Positions 1 to 8,270 are shown, counted from the stretch's first letter. The stretch: 64,000 bases of DNA from Streptomyces sp. HB132 (GCF_016909575.1 NZ_JAFBGA010000003.1:558001-622000), one strand, 5' to 3'. Numbers and translations: made by a program. The notes: generated from the letters alone by a model not told the origin.

Positions 1-537
1 TACGACGCCCTGGACCTGGCCACGCTGGACGCTGCGGCCAGGCGGCGCGCCGGGAAGTCGCTGCTGGTCTTCTCCGGGCTGTGGGGCGCGGTGCGGGTGG
101 GCGACCGGATTCCCTCGTACCGCTGCTCGATGGGGGTGAAGCTGCCGGGCCTGGGGGCGCTCAACGCGTACTGGCGCGCCCCGATGGCGTCGGTCATGCC
201 CGAGGCGGCCGGGGAGGGGCTGGTCCTGGATCTGCGCTCGTCGGCGTACACCGGGGCGTGGAAGCCCTCGGGTGAGGTCGCGGAGCGCACGGCGAGTGTG
301 CGGGTGCTCCAGTCGCGGATGGTGAACGGGGTCGAGAAGCGGTCCGTGGTCAGCCACTTCAACAAGGCCACCAAGGGCCGGATGGTGCGCGATCTGCTGC
401 TGGCCGGGGCACGCCCGAAGGGGCCGGCGGAGCTGGTGGAGGTGCTGCGCGACCTCGGTCACGTGGTGGAGGCGCAGGCTCCCCAGCGGGCCGGGCGACC
501 GTGGGCGCTCGACGTGGTGGTCACCGAGATCCACTGA
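1..537 (+). CDS. yaaA: YaaA-family peroxide stress protein, C-terminal part (5' end outside window)
   Basis: The reading frame is open from base 1, so the start codon lies upstream of the window; 178 residues are visible. It opens with Y-D-A-L-D and continues SGLWG (about residue 25), IPSYRCSMG (about 38) and VVSHFNKATKG (about 117), the order of conserved blocks in the YaaA/DUF328 family. In E. coli YaaA limits intracellular free iron and so protects DNA and proteins during peroxide stress; family members bind DNA. The visible part covers most of the usual ~250-residue protein and ends normally with TGA. The eda gene follows 61 bp later on the same strand, separated by a palindrome that suggests eda has its own control. 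Family assignment is confident; a role in this organism is inferred. Confidence 0.88.
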   Translation, partial: YDALDLATLDAAARRRAGKSLLVFSGLWGAVRVGDRIPSYRCSMGVKLPGLGALNAYWRAPMASVMPEAAGEGLVLDLRSSAYTGAWKPSGEVAERTASVRVLQSRMVNGVEKRSVVSHFNKATKGRMVRDLLLAGARPKGPAELVEVLRDLGHVVEAQAPQRAGRPWALDVVVTEIH

Positions 538-549
538 GTCATTGCACCC

Positions 550-569
550 TGCGCAACGCTCGTTGCGCA
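550..569. promoter_or_regulatory. Perfect 9-2-9 palindrome upstream of eda (probable operator)
   Basis: TGCGCAACG and its exact complement CGTTGCGCA are separated by 2 bp, ending 29 bp before the eda start. A 20-bp palindrome of this size fits a dimeric repressor or activator, and the position suits control of eda. No regulator gene sits next to it. The regulator family cannot be told from the site alone; IclR- or GntR-type regulators of sugar-acid catabolism are reasonable guesses. Confidence 0.6.
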
Positions 570-598
570 TCATGCGGTCCGCGCGGCAGGATGACTCC

Positions 599-1246
599 AT
601 GACCTCCTCCGCGCCAGCCGCCGTGTCCACCTCCGTGCTGGACCTCGCTCCCGTCGTCCCCGTCGTCGTACTGGAGGACGCGGCCGACGCGGTGCCGCTG
701 GCCCGTGCGCTCGTCGCGGGCGGGCTTCCCGCGATCGAGGTCACGCTGCGGACGGCCGCCGCACTCGACGCGATACGGGCGATCGCCGCGGAGGTCCCCG
801 ACGCCGTGGTCGGAGCGGGCACGGTGATCTCCCCGGCGCACGTGACCGGGACCGTCGCGGCCGGAGCCCGCTTCCTGGTCAGCCCCGGCTGGACGGACGC
901 ACTGCTGGACGCGATGAAGGCATCGGGTGTCCCGTTCCTGCCCGGCGTCTCGACGACCTCCGAAGTGGTCGCGCTGCTGGAGCGCGGAATCACGGAGATG
1001 AAGTTCTTCCCGGCCGAGGCCGCGGGTGGCACCGCCTATCTGAAGGCGCTGTCCTCGCCGCTTCCCCAGGCCCGGTTCTGCCCGACCGGCGGCGTCTCGC
1101 TCGCGTCTGCGCCGTCCTATCTGGCACTTCCGAACGTCGGCTGCGTGGGCGGCAGTTGGATGGTCCCCGGTGACGCAGTGGCGGCGAAGGACTGGGCACG
1201 GGTGGAGCGGCTGGCCGCCGAGGCGTCGACGCTGGGCCGCGGCTGA
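599..1246 (+). CDS. eda: 2-dehydro-3-deoxyphosphogluconate (KDPG) aldolase / 4-hydroxy-2-oxoglutarate aldolase
   Basis: A class I aldolase of 215 aa that splits KDPG into pyruvate and glyceraldehyde 3-phosphate. The fold is a single TIM barrel. Family blocks are all present: PVVVLEDA near the N-terminus, GLPAIEVTLRT with the catalytic Glu (about residue 45), VGAGTV, FLVSPG, FLPGVSTTSE, and the Schiff-base Lys in EMKFFPAEA (about residue 134), then CPTGGV. The open frame extends 57 bp further upstream, but the extra residues are unlike the family, so ATG 599 is preferred; its ribosome site is weak. It stands alone between yaaA and a convergent operon, without a visible edd or kdgK, so it may serve uronate or sugar-acid breakdown rather than a full Entner-Doudoroff pathway. 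Confidence 0.9.
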   Translation: MTSSAPAAVSTSVLDLAPVVPVVVLEDAADAVPLARALVAGGLPAIEVTLRTAAALDAIRAIAAEVPDAVVGAGTVISPAHVTGTVAAGARFLVSPGWTDALLDAMKASGVPFLPGVSTTSEVVALLERGITEMKFFPAEAAGGTAYLKALSSPLPQARFCPTGGVSLASAPSYLALPNVGCVGGSWMVPGDAVAAKDWARVERLAAEASTLGRG

Positions 1247-1278
1247 GCGCCACGAGCGCGCGGGGCGCCCCGGCGTCG

Positions 1279-2550
1279 CTACCTCAGGTGCGAGGTGTCG
1301 TTGAGAAGCCTCAGCGAGGGGTTCCCGTCCGCGTAGTACGCCACCGTCGAGACGGAGGCGGGCGAGAGCTCCATACGGAACAGGGACTCCGGCGGGGCGC
1401 CCAGCGCGAGCCGGACCAGTGTCTTGATCGGCGTGACGTGCGTGACCAGCAGCACCGTGCGACCCGCGTACCGGGCGATCAGCCGGTCGCGCGTCGCCGA
1501 TACCCGCTCCGCCACCTCGGCGAAGCTCTCGCCACCGCCGGTGGGGGCGGCGTCGGGGGACGCCAGCCATGTGGTGAGGTCCGGGCCGTGGCGTTCGCGC
1601 ACCTCGGCGAAGGTGAGCCCCTCCCAGGCCCCGAAGTCCGTCTCGCGCAGGCCGTCCTCGATGCGGACCTCCAGGCCCAGCCGGAGCGCGACGGCCTCCG
1701 CCGTCTGACGGCAGCGGCGCAGCGGGGAGCTCACGATGTCCTGGAGCACGCCGCGGGCGGCGAACGCCTCGGCCGCGCTTACGGCCTGGTCCCGGCCGGT
1801 CTCCGAGAGCTCGGGGTCGCTGCCGCCGCTCCCCGAGAAGCGCTTCTCGGGGGTGAGAGCCGTCTCTCCGTGCCGGAGCAGGACGAAGGTCGCGGGCTCA
1901 CCGAGGTCGGGCGCGCTCCCCCAGCCCACCTGCGGAGATGCCGAGGTGCCCGCCTGCGCGGCCGCGGCTGCCCGCGCCGGGCGGGCGGCGGCCATCGCGG
2001 CGCGGACCTTGGCGGCACCCGCGGCTGCGTCGCCGGGCGGGCCGGACGGGGGCAGTTGCTCCGCCAGGGCGGGGGGACGCGTCGTCTCCAGATCGGCCGA
2101 CGACGCCTCCGGGGTCCACCGCTCACCACGCCTGCCCGCGTCCATCGCCTCGTTGGCGAGCCGGTCGGCGTGCTTGTTCCGCTCGCGCGGAATCCACTCG
2201 TACGTGACCGAGGACGCGGGCAGCAGACTCGCGGCCTCCGCGGCGAGCGGCTTCATGTCGGGGTGGTTGATCTTCCAGCGCCCCGACATCTGCTCGACCA
2301 CCAGCTTGGAGTCCATCCGCACGCGCACCTGTACGGGCGTGTCCGGGAACAGCTCCTTCACCGCCTTCAGGCCGGCGATCAGGCCCCTGTACTCCGCGAC
2401 GTTGTTCGTGGCGACGCCGATGTACTCCGCCGCCTCGGCGAGCGTCGCGGCATCGGCGGCGTCGAGGACGACCGCACCGTATCCGGCGGGCCCCGGGTTG
2501 CCCCGGGACCCGCCGTCGGCCTCGACGACCAGCTTGCGGGGGACGGACAC
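1279..2550 (-). CDS. Bifunctional RNase HI / histidine (acid) phosphatase
   Basis: A 423-aa two-domain protein like mycobacterial Rv2228c. Residues 1-135 are RNase HI: the acidic residues of EADGGSRGNPG, NVAEYRGLI and MDSKLVVEQ are the metal ligands that cut RNA in RNA:DNA hybrids. Residues 140-210 are a low-complexity Pro/Ala linker. Residues 220-423 are a histidine phosphatase with LLRHGET (the phosphohistidine), SSPLRRCRQTAE and VTHVTPI. In the mycobacterial homologue the C-terminal domain acts as an alpha-ribazole phosphatase in cobalamin synthesis, so a B12 role is possible. The GTG start overlaps the stop of the zinc-ribbon gene by one base (TAGTG), so translation is coupled. It is the last gene of a three-gene minus-strand operon. 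Confidence 0.92.
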   Translation of the reverse strand: MSVPRKLVVEADGGSRGNPGPAGYGAVVLDAADAATLAEAAEYIGVATNNVAEYRGLIAGLKAVKELFPDTPVQVRVRMDSKLVVEQMSGRWKINHPDMKPLAAEAASLLPASSVTYEWIPRERNKHADRLANEAMDAGRRGERWTPEASSADLETTRPPALAEQLPPSGPPGDAAAGAAKVRAAMAAARPARAAAAAQAGTSASPQVGWGSAPDLGEPATFVLLRHGETALTPEKRFSGSGGSDPELSETGRDQAVSAAEAFAARGVLQDIVSSPLRRCRQTAEAVALRLGLEVRIEDGLRETDFGAWEGLTFAEVRERHGPDLTTWLASPDAAPTGGGESFAEVAERVSATRDRLIARYAGRTVLLVTHVTPIKTLVRLALGAPPESLFRMELSPASVSTVAYYADGNPSLRLLNDTSHLR

Positions 2551-3293
2551 TACAGGCCGGAGTCCGCGGTGCGGACCAGGATGCGGTGGCAGTTCTCGCA
2601 GCGCAGCACGGTGTCGGGGGACGCCGCCTTCACGTCGTTGACCTCGGTGATGTTCAGCTCCAGGCGGCAGCCCTCGCAGCGCCGCTGGTAGAGCCGTGCC
2701 GCGCCGACGCCGCCCTGCTGGGTGCGCAGCTTGTCGTACAGCTTGAGCAGGTCGGCGGGGACGGCACCCGCCACGACCTCCCGGTCCTTGGCCACGGTGG
2801 CGGCCTCGGCGTCGAGCTCCCGGCTGGCGGCGTCCCGGCGGGCGGTCGCGTCATCCGCCTTGGCCTGCACCGCGCCGACGCGCTCGGTCAGTTCGGCGAC
2901 GCGCTCCTGGGCGGACTCGCGCCGCTCCATGATCTCGAGGACGACGTCCTCGAGATCACCCTGGCGCTTGGCCAGCGAGGTGATCTCGCGCTGCAGGCTC
3001 TCCAGGTCCTTCGGGGAGGAGACCGCGCCGGAGTCGAGCCGCTGCTGGTCGCGGACGGCGCGCTGGCGCACCTGGTCGACGTCCTGCTCCGCCTTGGTCT
3101 GCTCGCGGGTGGTGTCGCTCTCCTCGGTCTGCGAGGCGACCAGCAGGTCACGCAGCTGCGCGAGGTCGCTGTTCAGCGAGTCGAGCTCGGCGTGCTCGGG
3201 CAGCGACGTGCGCTTGTGGGAGAGCTGCGACAGACGTACGTCGAGTGCCTGGACTTCGAGGAGTCGGATCTGGTCGGCGGGCGCGGCGTTCAG
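2550..3293 (-). CDS. C4-type zinc-ribbon coiled-coil protein (DUF164/CdsZ-like)
   Basis: A protein of 247 aa. Residues 15-170 are a long charged coiled coil. The C-terminus has two CxxC knuckles, CEGC and CENC, about 25 residues apart, forming a zinc ribbon. The Rv2229c/HP0958 family has this layout; members are implicated in RNA or secretion-factor binding, and no certain function is known in Streptomyces. The best start is CTG at 3293: it encodes the conserved N-A-A-P-A-D-Q-I-R-L-L opening, has GGAG upstream, and overlaps the Nif3 stop as CTGA. The frame stays open far upstream, but only as a shadow of the Nif3 gene. It is the middle gene of the operon with Nif3 and RNase HI. Confidence 0.88.
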   Translation of the reverse strand: MNAAPADQIRLLEVQALDVRLSQLSHKRTSLPEHAELDSLNSDLAQLRDLLVASQTEESDTTREQTKAEQDVDQVRQRAVRDQQRLDSGAVSSPKDLESLQREITSLAKRQGDLEDVVLEIMERRESAQERVAELTERVGAVQAKADDATARRDAASRELDAEAATVAKDREVVAGAVPADLLKLYDKLRTQQGGVGAARLYQRRCEGCRLELNITEVNDVKAASPDTVLRCENCHRILVRTADSGL

Positions 3294-4126
3294 TTGGGGG
3301 CTCCAGAAGAGTGGTGGGTGGTCCAGGGGTCGGTGACCTGCTTCGAGACGTGGACCCGGAGGTCCCATCCGTGGCGGTCGGAAAGTGCGTCGAGCTGCGC
3401 GGCGGCCTGCTCGCACCAGGGCCATTCGGTGGCCCAGTGTGCGGCATCGACGAGACCGAGCGGCGAGTGCTGAACGGCCTCGGAGGCCGGGTGGTGACGC
3501 AGGTCCGCGGTGAGGAAGGCGTCCACACCGGCGGCGCGTACCGCGTCGAAGAGGCTGTCCCCGGAGCCGCCGCTCACCGCGACCCGGCGGACGACCGCGT
3601 CCGGGTCGCCGGCCAGCCGGACGCCCTGCGCGGTGGCGGGCAGCCGGGCGGCGGCACGGGCGGCGAAGTCGCGGAGGGTCAGGGGGCTGTCGAGCTCGCA
3701 GATCCGGCCGAGCCCGCGGCGTCCGGCGGAGTCGGTGGGATCCGGCACGAGGGGGCCGGTGACCCGCAGGTCCAGGGCGCCGGCGAGGGCGTCGGAGACT
3801 CCGGGGTCGGCGGAGTCGGCGTTGGTGTGGGCGACGTGCAGGGCGATGTCGTGCTTGATCAGCCCGTGCACGACCCGGCCCTTGAAGGTGGAGGCCGCCA
3901 CCGTCGTCGTCCCCCGCAGATAGAGGGGGTGGTGGGTGACGATCAGCTGGACGCCGAGGGAGCGTGCCTCGTCGGCGATCTGCTGGACGGGGTCGACGGC
4001 GAAGAGGACCCGGTCGATCACCGCTTCCGGGTCGCCGCAGACCGTACCGACGGCGTCCCATCCCTCGGCCCGCTCGGGGGGCCAGAGGGCGTCGAGTTCG
4101 GCGATGACTTCAGACAGACGGGGCAC
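3290..4126 (-). CDS. Nif3-like dinuclear metal-centre protein (YbgI/YqfO family)
   Basis: A 278-aa member of the Nif3 family, often labelled GTP cyclohydrolase I type 2 on weak evidence. Metal-ligand blocks are present: VTHHPLYL (His-His, about residue 66), the H-T-N-A-D block (about 98), and the C-terminal D-A-A-H-W-A-T-E block (about 228) carrying His and Glu. SEVIAELDALWPPERAEGWD at the N-terminus and VAVSGGSGDSLFD in the middle are also typical. Length fits the short form without the YqfO insert. It starts with GTG and is first in the minus-strand operon with the zinc-ribbon and RNase HI genes. The true substrate is unknown. Confidence 0.88.
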   Translation of the reverse strand: MPRLSEVIAELDALWPPERAEGWDAVGTVCGDPEAVIDRVLFAVDPVQQIADEARSLGVQLIVTHHPLYLRGTTTVAASTFKGRVVHGLIKHDIALHVAHTNADSADPGVSDALAGALDLRVTGPLVPDPTDSAGRRGLGRICELDSPLTLRDFAARAAARLPATAQGVRLAGDPDAVVRRVAVSGGSGDSLFDAVRAAGVDAFLTADLRHHPASEAVQHSPLGLVDAAHWATEWPWCEQAAAQLDALSDRHGWDLRVHVSKQVTDPWTTHHSSGAPN

Positions 4127-4366
4127 GGGGGAAAGGCTACCTGGCCGCCGTGCCCCGCCGCCCCTGGCCGCCCGGGCCCGTGGAGCGGGACCGGCGGCCG
4201 GTACGAATCGTTACGCGGTTCGGGCGGCGCGGAGCCCTTCGGAGGCCGTGTTCCCGTGGGCGGCGCCGAAACCCCGGGGCGAGTGGACGCGGCAGCACAG
4301 CCACTCCCGCCTCCGCAGGCGAATCAGGACATCGGCATCCTTATGTGTGAAGAGGCATGGCTCATG

Positions 4367-4396
4367 TTGTCCGGCAGGGTGTCCGAAACCTAGCTT
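4367..4396 (+). promoter_or_regulatory. Probable vegetative promoter of the 4420 gene
   Basis: TTGTCC (4367-4372) and TAGCTT (4391-4396) are spaced by 18 bp and end 23 bp before ATG 4420, leaving room for the GGAGG ribosome site at 4405-4409. The rest of the 293-bp divergent region up to the Nif3 start shows no other feature I can name. Confidence 0.5.
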
Positions 4397-4419
4397 CTGT
4401 TGCCGGAGGTGACCGGACC

Positions 4420-6114
4420 ATGACTGCCTGTGCCATCGAGAACAAGACCGCCGGAGTCGCAGGGGCTGCCGCGACGGCCGGGCCCGCGCCCGAACCGGCG
4501 GAACCGGACGGGCCGGCCGAGCCCGTGAAACCCCGCGCCGCGGGCGCTTCGGACGAGGGCGCGGACCCCGTCAGAGCGGGGGCACCCGACCGCGACGCCG
4601 AACAGCGCGACGCGGGGGTGCGGGCCGATCCGGACGATCCCCATGCGGCCCGGGCGGTCCTCGCCGCCCGCGGGCAGGTGGTCTCCGAGCCGTCGCCCGG
4701 CGGATCCGTGAGGCGTGCCGCACCCGGAAGGACCGACGTACCCGTCGGCCGCGTCGGCCCGGCCGGGACCGCATCGCCCCTCGCCTCCATGCCACCGATC
4801 CCGTCCATGCCGCCGACGTTCTCCATCCGGCTTTCCCTCCCGTCCGTACCGCAGGCACCATCCGCACCGCAGGCACCATCCGCACCACCCGTGACGGCCG
4901 CATCAGCTTCACCACCAACACCACCTGTGACGGCCGCACCGGCTTCACCACCCACACCGCCCGCACCGCAACCACGGAACGCCGCGGCGGTCCTCCCCCG
5001 CGCCTCCTCACGCTCCGGGCCGCCCGCGCTCACCATCGGCGCCGACCACGCGTACGCCGCACGGCTCACGACGGCCGGGGAGACGGCCGGACCGGCGTGG
5101 TATCCCGAGCGCTGGACGCTGGACGGCCCCGAGCCCTACGCCGTGCCCCTCCCCCTCGACCAGCCGGAGGAGGCCGACTCGGACGTGCTGCCGCTCTCGG
5201 ACGGGCGGGTCCTGATCCGCCGACGGGTGGGCGCGGACCGGCACACGTTCTCGCTGCTCTATCCGACCGGGCCGGGCACGGGCGAACTCTTCCTGGGCTC
5301 CCTCGACTGCCCGGAAATCGCGCTCCTCCCCCCGTCCCCCGACGGCATGAGCGTGTTCGCCCTGCTCCCCGGTGCACGCTCCACCGGCATCTGGCTGGTG
5401 GCGGGCGGCGCGTTCGGCCCCGAGCATGTCGCGGACGTTCCCGGACGCTGTTCGGGCGGTGCCTGGCTCGACCGGGAGGGCCGGCTGCTCGCCCTGGACC
5501 GGCGGATGCCGGGCGGCGGTCCCGTGAAGGCGGTCGTCGTGGACCTGGGGCGCGGGGGCGAGGTGACCCCGCTCCTGCAGATCGCGCCGGAGAGCGACGA
5601 CCGGCTGCTGCTGGCCGACGCCGACAGCGGCCTGCTGCTGGTCCGCTCGGACGCGCCCGGCCAGGACCGGCTCGGCTGGGGCGTGCTCGGCAGCTGTCTG
5701 CCGGTGCGGTTCCCGGAGTGCCTCCGCGCGCAGGGCGGGACGTTGACGCCGTTCGCCGTGCAGCCGGGCCAGATGCTGATGCCGGAGAGCTGCGCGGTGG
5801 CGCTGCGGATCGATGGTGCGGCGGGCAGCTGGGTGGGTCTGTGGCGTCCCGCGGGACGCCGGCTGCACCAGTTCGCGGCACCCGGCGGGTGGCTGGCGGG
5901 ATCCGGTTTCTGGACCAGGGAGGGGGTGCTGCACCTGCCGTACTCGCAGGAGGGCGCCGCCTGCGCGGTGGCCTTGCTGGAGGCTCCGGTGGACGAGGCG
6001 CGCCCGGTCGTGGCGCAGGGGACGGACGTGTCCACGGCCACGCCCGCCTTCGGTGTGTGTAAGCCCGTTCCGCTGGGGCAGGCGCCTCTCACCGGACGCA
6101 CCACACCTGGATAA
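4420..6114 (+). CDS. Proline-rich protein with C-terminal beta-propeller-like domain (unknown function)
   Basis: A 564-aa protein I do not recognise functionally. ATG 4420 is chosen because GGAGG lies 10 bp upstream; the frame is open further but without a ribosome site. Residues 1-205 are low-complexity, rich in Ala, Pro, Gly and Asp, including short tandem repeats of P-Q-A-P-S-A and V-T-A-A-S-A-S-P-P-T-P-P type. Residues 215-560 look folded, with recurring beta-strand pairs such as LPLSDGRVLIRR, FALLPGARSTGIWLV and GGAWLDREGRLLALDRR, typical of WD40/YncE-like propeller blades. No signal peptide or membrane helix is seen, so it is probably cytoplasmic. The 57-aa gene at 6222 follows in the same direction before a strong terminator, suggesting one transcript. 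Confidence 0.75.
   Translation: MTACAIENKTAGVAGAAATAGPAPEPAEPDGPAEPVKPRAAGASDEGADPVRAGAPDRDAEQRDAGVRADPDDPHAARAVLAARGQVVSEPSPGGSVRRAAPGRTDVPVGRVGPAGTASPLASMPPIPSMPPTFSIRLSLPSVPQAPSAPQAPSAPPVTAASASPPTPPVTAAPASPPTPPAPQPRNAAAVLPRASSRSGPPALTIGADHAYAARLTTAGETAGPAWYPERWTLDGPEPYAVPLPLDQPEEADSDVLPLSDGRVLIRRRVGADRHTFSLLYPTGPGTGELFLGSLDCPEIALLPPSPDGMSVFALLPGARSTGIWLVAGGAFGPEHVADVPGRCSGGAWLDREGRLLALDRRMPGGGPVKAVVVDLGRGGEVTPLLQIAPESDDRLLLADADSGLLLVRSDAPGQDRLGWGVLGSCLPVRFPECLRAQGGTLTPFAVQPGQMLMPESCAVALRIDGAAGSWVGLWRPAGRRLHQFAAPGGWLAGSGFWTREGVLHLPYSQEGAACAVALLEAPVDEARPVVAQGTDVSTATPAFGVCKPVPLGQAPLTGRTTPG
4848..4955 (+). repeat. In-frame tandem repeats: 18 bp x2 then 36 bp x2
   Basis: An 18-bp unit (4848-4865) is repeated exactly at 4866-4883. 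A 36-bp unit (4884-4919) is repeated with a few substitutions at 4920-4955. All units are multiples of three and encode the Pro/Ala-rich linker of the surrounding protein, so copy number can change without frameshift. Confidence 0.85.
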
Positions 6115-6221
6115 ACTCCGCTCCGGCTCCGCAGCCGTTCCGCGGACGCCGAGGGTGAGCGTGCCGGACGGCCGCGGGCCGCGACACACACGTAAGCGAT
6201 TGCAACGGGGAGACTTCCCAC

Positions 6222-6395
6222 ATGCCTGAGGCCCGAACCGACACGACCCAGACGCGTCCGCCCGAGGCGGGCACGGGAGGGGCCGACGCCGGCTACGGAA
6301 AGCACCGAGGAGGCGCGGCCGCGGAGAGCGTGCCCGCGCAGCCGCACGGCCGCCACCGCCGTACCTCCGAAGGGGGTGCCGGCGCGGCGGTCTGA
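6222..6395 (+). CDS. Small basic protein with two G(K/R)HR motifs (57 aa)
   Basis: A 57-residue ORF with ATG at 6222 and GGGGAG 9 bp upstream, ending just before a strong terminator. The N-terminal half is acidic and Thr/Pro-rich; then come GYGKHRGG (residues 24-31) and PHGRHRR (41-47), a twice-used glycine-(K/R)-H-R motif. I have seen similar short proteins next to genes like the one at 4420 in streptomycetes but know no function for them. It has no signal peptide or membrane helix. Good codon bias, a ribosome site and terminator placement make it a likely real gene, co-transcribed with 4420-6114. Confidence 0.7.
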   Translation: MPEARTDTTQTRPPEAGTGGADAGYGKHRGGAAAESVPAQPHGRHRRTSEGGAGAAV

Positions 6396-6401
6396 ATCAC
6401 T

Positions 6402-6459
6402 CCGTACGACACGAGGGCCGACACCGCCGGACGACTGTGTCGGCCCTCGTGTCGTACGG
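6402..6459 (+). terminator. Strong stem-loop terminator (23-bp perfect stem)
   Basis: Arms 6402-6424 and 6437-6459 are perfectly complementary over 23 bp with a 12-nt loop, starting 7 nt after the stop of the 57-aa gene. There is no T-run, as is usual in Streptomyces. It separates that transcript from the ABC transporter operon. Confidence 0.88.
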
Positions 6460-6564
6460 CAGTCGCAGCACCCTCCCGACGGCTCGCACCCATGACATTT
6501 GTCCTCGTGGAGTCCGTACACACGCCCCTGCCGCGTCGGTCGTCCGCTCCGTAGCGTCGTCGTC

Positions 6565-7548
6565 ATGACACGGACAGCGGGGACCACGAGGACCGGCCCG
6601 GCGGTGGAATTCACCTCGGTGGTCAAGACGTTCGGGAGGGCGGGGCGCACCGCCCGGGCACTCGACGGCGTCGATCTCACCGTCGCGCGGGGCGAGACCG
6701 TCGCCCTGCTCGGCCGCAACGGCGCGGGCAAGTCCACGGCCATCAGCCTCCTGCTGGGGCTGGACGAACCGGACTACGGCACGGTGCGCCTCCTGGGCCG
6801 CACCCCCGGCCGGGCGGTCCGCGCCGGGCTGGCCGGCGCCATGCTCCAGGACGGCCGTCCGATCCCCCGGGTGACGGTGGGCGAGCTGGTCCGCTTCGTC
6901 GCGGCCCTCCACCCGCGTCCGCTTCCCGTGTCCGAGGCACTCGCTCTCGCCGGGATGACGGAGTACGCGGGCCGGCGTGTCGACAAGCTGTCGGGGGGCC
7001 AGACGCAGCGCGTCCGCTTCGCCGTGGCGCTGGCCGGGAATCCCGAACTGATCGTGCTGGACGAGCCGACGGCCGCGCTGGACGTGGAGGCGAGGCACGC
7101 CCTCTGGGGCTCGATCCGGTCCTTCGCGGAGCGTGGTGCCACCGTGCTGTTCTCCACCCATCACCTGGAGGAGGCCGACGGGAACGCCGGACGGATCGTC
7201 GTCCTGGACGGCGGCCGGATCGCCGCGGACGGCAGCGGCGAGATGATCAGGCGCGCGGCGGGCGGCGGTGTGGTCTCCATCGACCTGGCCGGCCGGCCCG
7301 CCGCGGATCTCGAGTCGCTCCCCGGTGTCGTGGGTGCCGAGGTGCGTGGGGACCGTGTCCTGCTGCGTACGCACGACTCGGACGCGACCGTCGTCGCACT
7401 GGCCCGGATCGGAGCCGTACGCGGCCTCCAGGTGGGCAGGACCACCCTGGAGGACGCCTTCCTCTCGCTGACCGCGTCCGGGCCGACGACCGCCGCCGCG
7501 TCACCGGCCGCCCCCGCGGCGGCCGTTCCTCGGAAGGAGACCGTGTGA
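6565..7548 (+). CDS. ABC transporter ATP-binding protein (ABC-2 exporter type)
   Basis: A 327-aa ATPase. Residues 10-225 hold the nucleotide-binding domain: Walker A GRNGAGKST, signature LSGGQTQRVRFA, Walker B LIVLDEPTAALD and the switch His in STHHLEEAD. The C-terminal 90 residues are the extra beta-rich domain seen in drug and lantibiotic exporters (NodI/DrrA type). It works with the permease at 7548, which it overlaps by one base. ATG 6565 is preferred over the upstream frame because the family homology begins soon after it; there is little ribosome site, so the message may be nearly leaderless. The kinase and response regulator downstream are the usual partners controlling such exporters. 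The substrate is unknown. Confidence 0.9.
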   Translation: MTRTAGTTRTGPAVEFTSVVKTFGRAGRTARALDGVDLTVARGETVALLGRNGAGKSTAISLLLGLDEPDYGTVRLLGRTPGRAVRAGLAGAMLQDGRPIPRVTVGELVRFVAALHPRPLPVSEALALAGMTEYAGRRVDKLSGGQTQRVRFAVALAGNPELIVLDEPTAALDVEARHALWGSIRSFAERGATVLFSTHHLEEADGNAGRIVVLDGGRIAADGSGEMIRRAAGGGVVSIDLAGRPAADLESLPGVVGAEVRGDRVLLRTHDSDATVVALARIGAVRGLQVGRTTLEDAFLSLTASGPTTAAASPAAPAAAVPRKETV

Positions 7549-8270
7549 TGTTCCCGTACGTCGCTCTCGAGATCCGGCGGACCCTGCGCGATCCGACGTT
7601 CCTGGTCTTCGGGACGGGCATGCCGGTCATGATGTACCTGCTGTTCACGAATCTGGGAGGGGGCGGCACGTACGACGACTGGAAGGCGGCGTCGATGGTC
7701 GGTATGGCGGCGTACGGGGCGCTCGGTTCCTCCATGGCGATCGGTACGGGCATCGCGTCGGACAAGTCCCTCGGCTGGCTCCGGCAGTTGAGGATCACCC
7801 CGCTGGATCCCCGACGCGCGGTGGCGGGCCGGGCCATCAGCGGTTCGGTGACGGTCCTGCCGACCGTCCTGACCGTCCTGCTGGCCGGGGCACTCGTCAA
7901 CGGGGTGCGGCTGGCGCCCTGGCAGTGGGGGGCGCTGGTGGTGCTGCTGTGGATCGGCGCGCTGCCCTTCACCCTGCTCGGCATCGGCAACGGCTACCGG
8001 CTGACTCCTCAGGGCACGGGCGTGGTCAACGTGGCCTGCTTGATGGGCTTCGCGGTCGTCGGCGGACTGTGGTTCCCGCTCGGCGTGTTCCCCGGATGGC
8101 TGCGCGCCGTCGGCGAGTTCACCCCGGCGTACGGGTTCGCCGACCTGGGCTGGTCGACGATCGCCGGGCACGCCCCGCCGGCCGGCTCCCTCGCCGTGCT
8201 GGGTGTGTGGCTGCTGTTGTCCGGCGGCTACGCCGTGATGTCCTACCGTCGGTCGGCGAGGACGGTGTGA
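7548..8270 (+). CDS. ABC-2 type permease
   Basis: A 240-aa integral membrane protein with six predicted helices, partner of the ATPase just upstream. ATG 7548 overlaps the ATPase stop as TGATG, with AAGGAG 8 bp upstream; GTG 7545 is an alternative. The opening F-P-Y-V-A-L-E-I-R-R-T-L-R-D-P and the late region LGVFPGWLRAVGEFTPAYGFADL, here cited only by its ends, fit the ABC-2 permease family. A hydrophobic or peptide-like compound is the likely cargo, in or out; the two-component system next to it suggests stress or signal-responsive export. Confidence 0.88.
   Translation: MFPYVALEIRRTLRDPTFLVFGTGMPVMMYLLFTNLGGGGTYDDWKAASMVGMAAYGALGSSMAIGTGIASDKSLGWLRQLRITPLDPRRAVAGRAISGSVTVLPTVLTVLLAGALVNGVRLAPWQWGALVVLLWIGALPFTLLGIGNGYRLTPQGTGVVNVACLMGFAVVGGLWFPLGVFPGWLRAVGEFTPAYGFADLGWSTIAGHAPPAGSLAVLGVWLLLSGGYAVMSYRRSARTV

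Noticed and set aside
539..1570. A 343-codon minus-strand open frame across eda
   Set aside because: Arg/Gly-rich antisense shadow of eda and of the RNase HI gene with no domain.
3294..4061. An open frame that would lengthen the zinc-ribbon protein by about 256 residues
   Set aside because: It lies wholly over the Nif3 gene in another frame, is Arg/Pro-rich shadow sequence, and the family begins at the CTG at 3293.
4848..4955. Tandem repeats as a CRISPR array
   Set aside because: The units are contiguous, with no unique spacers, and encode a Pro-rich linker in frame.
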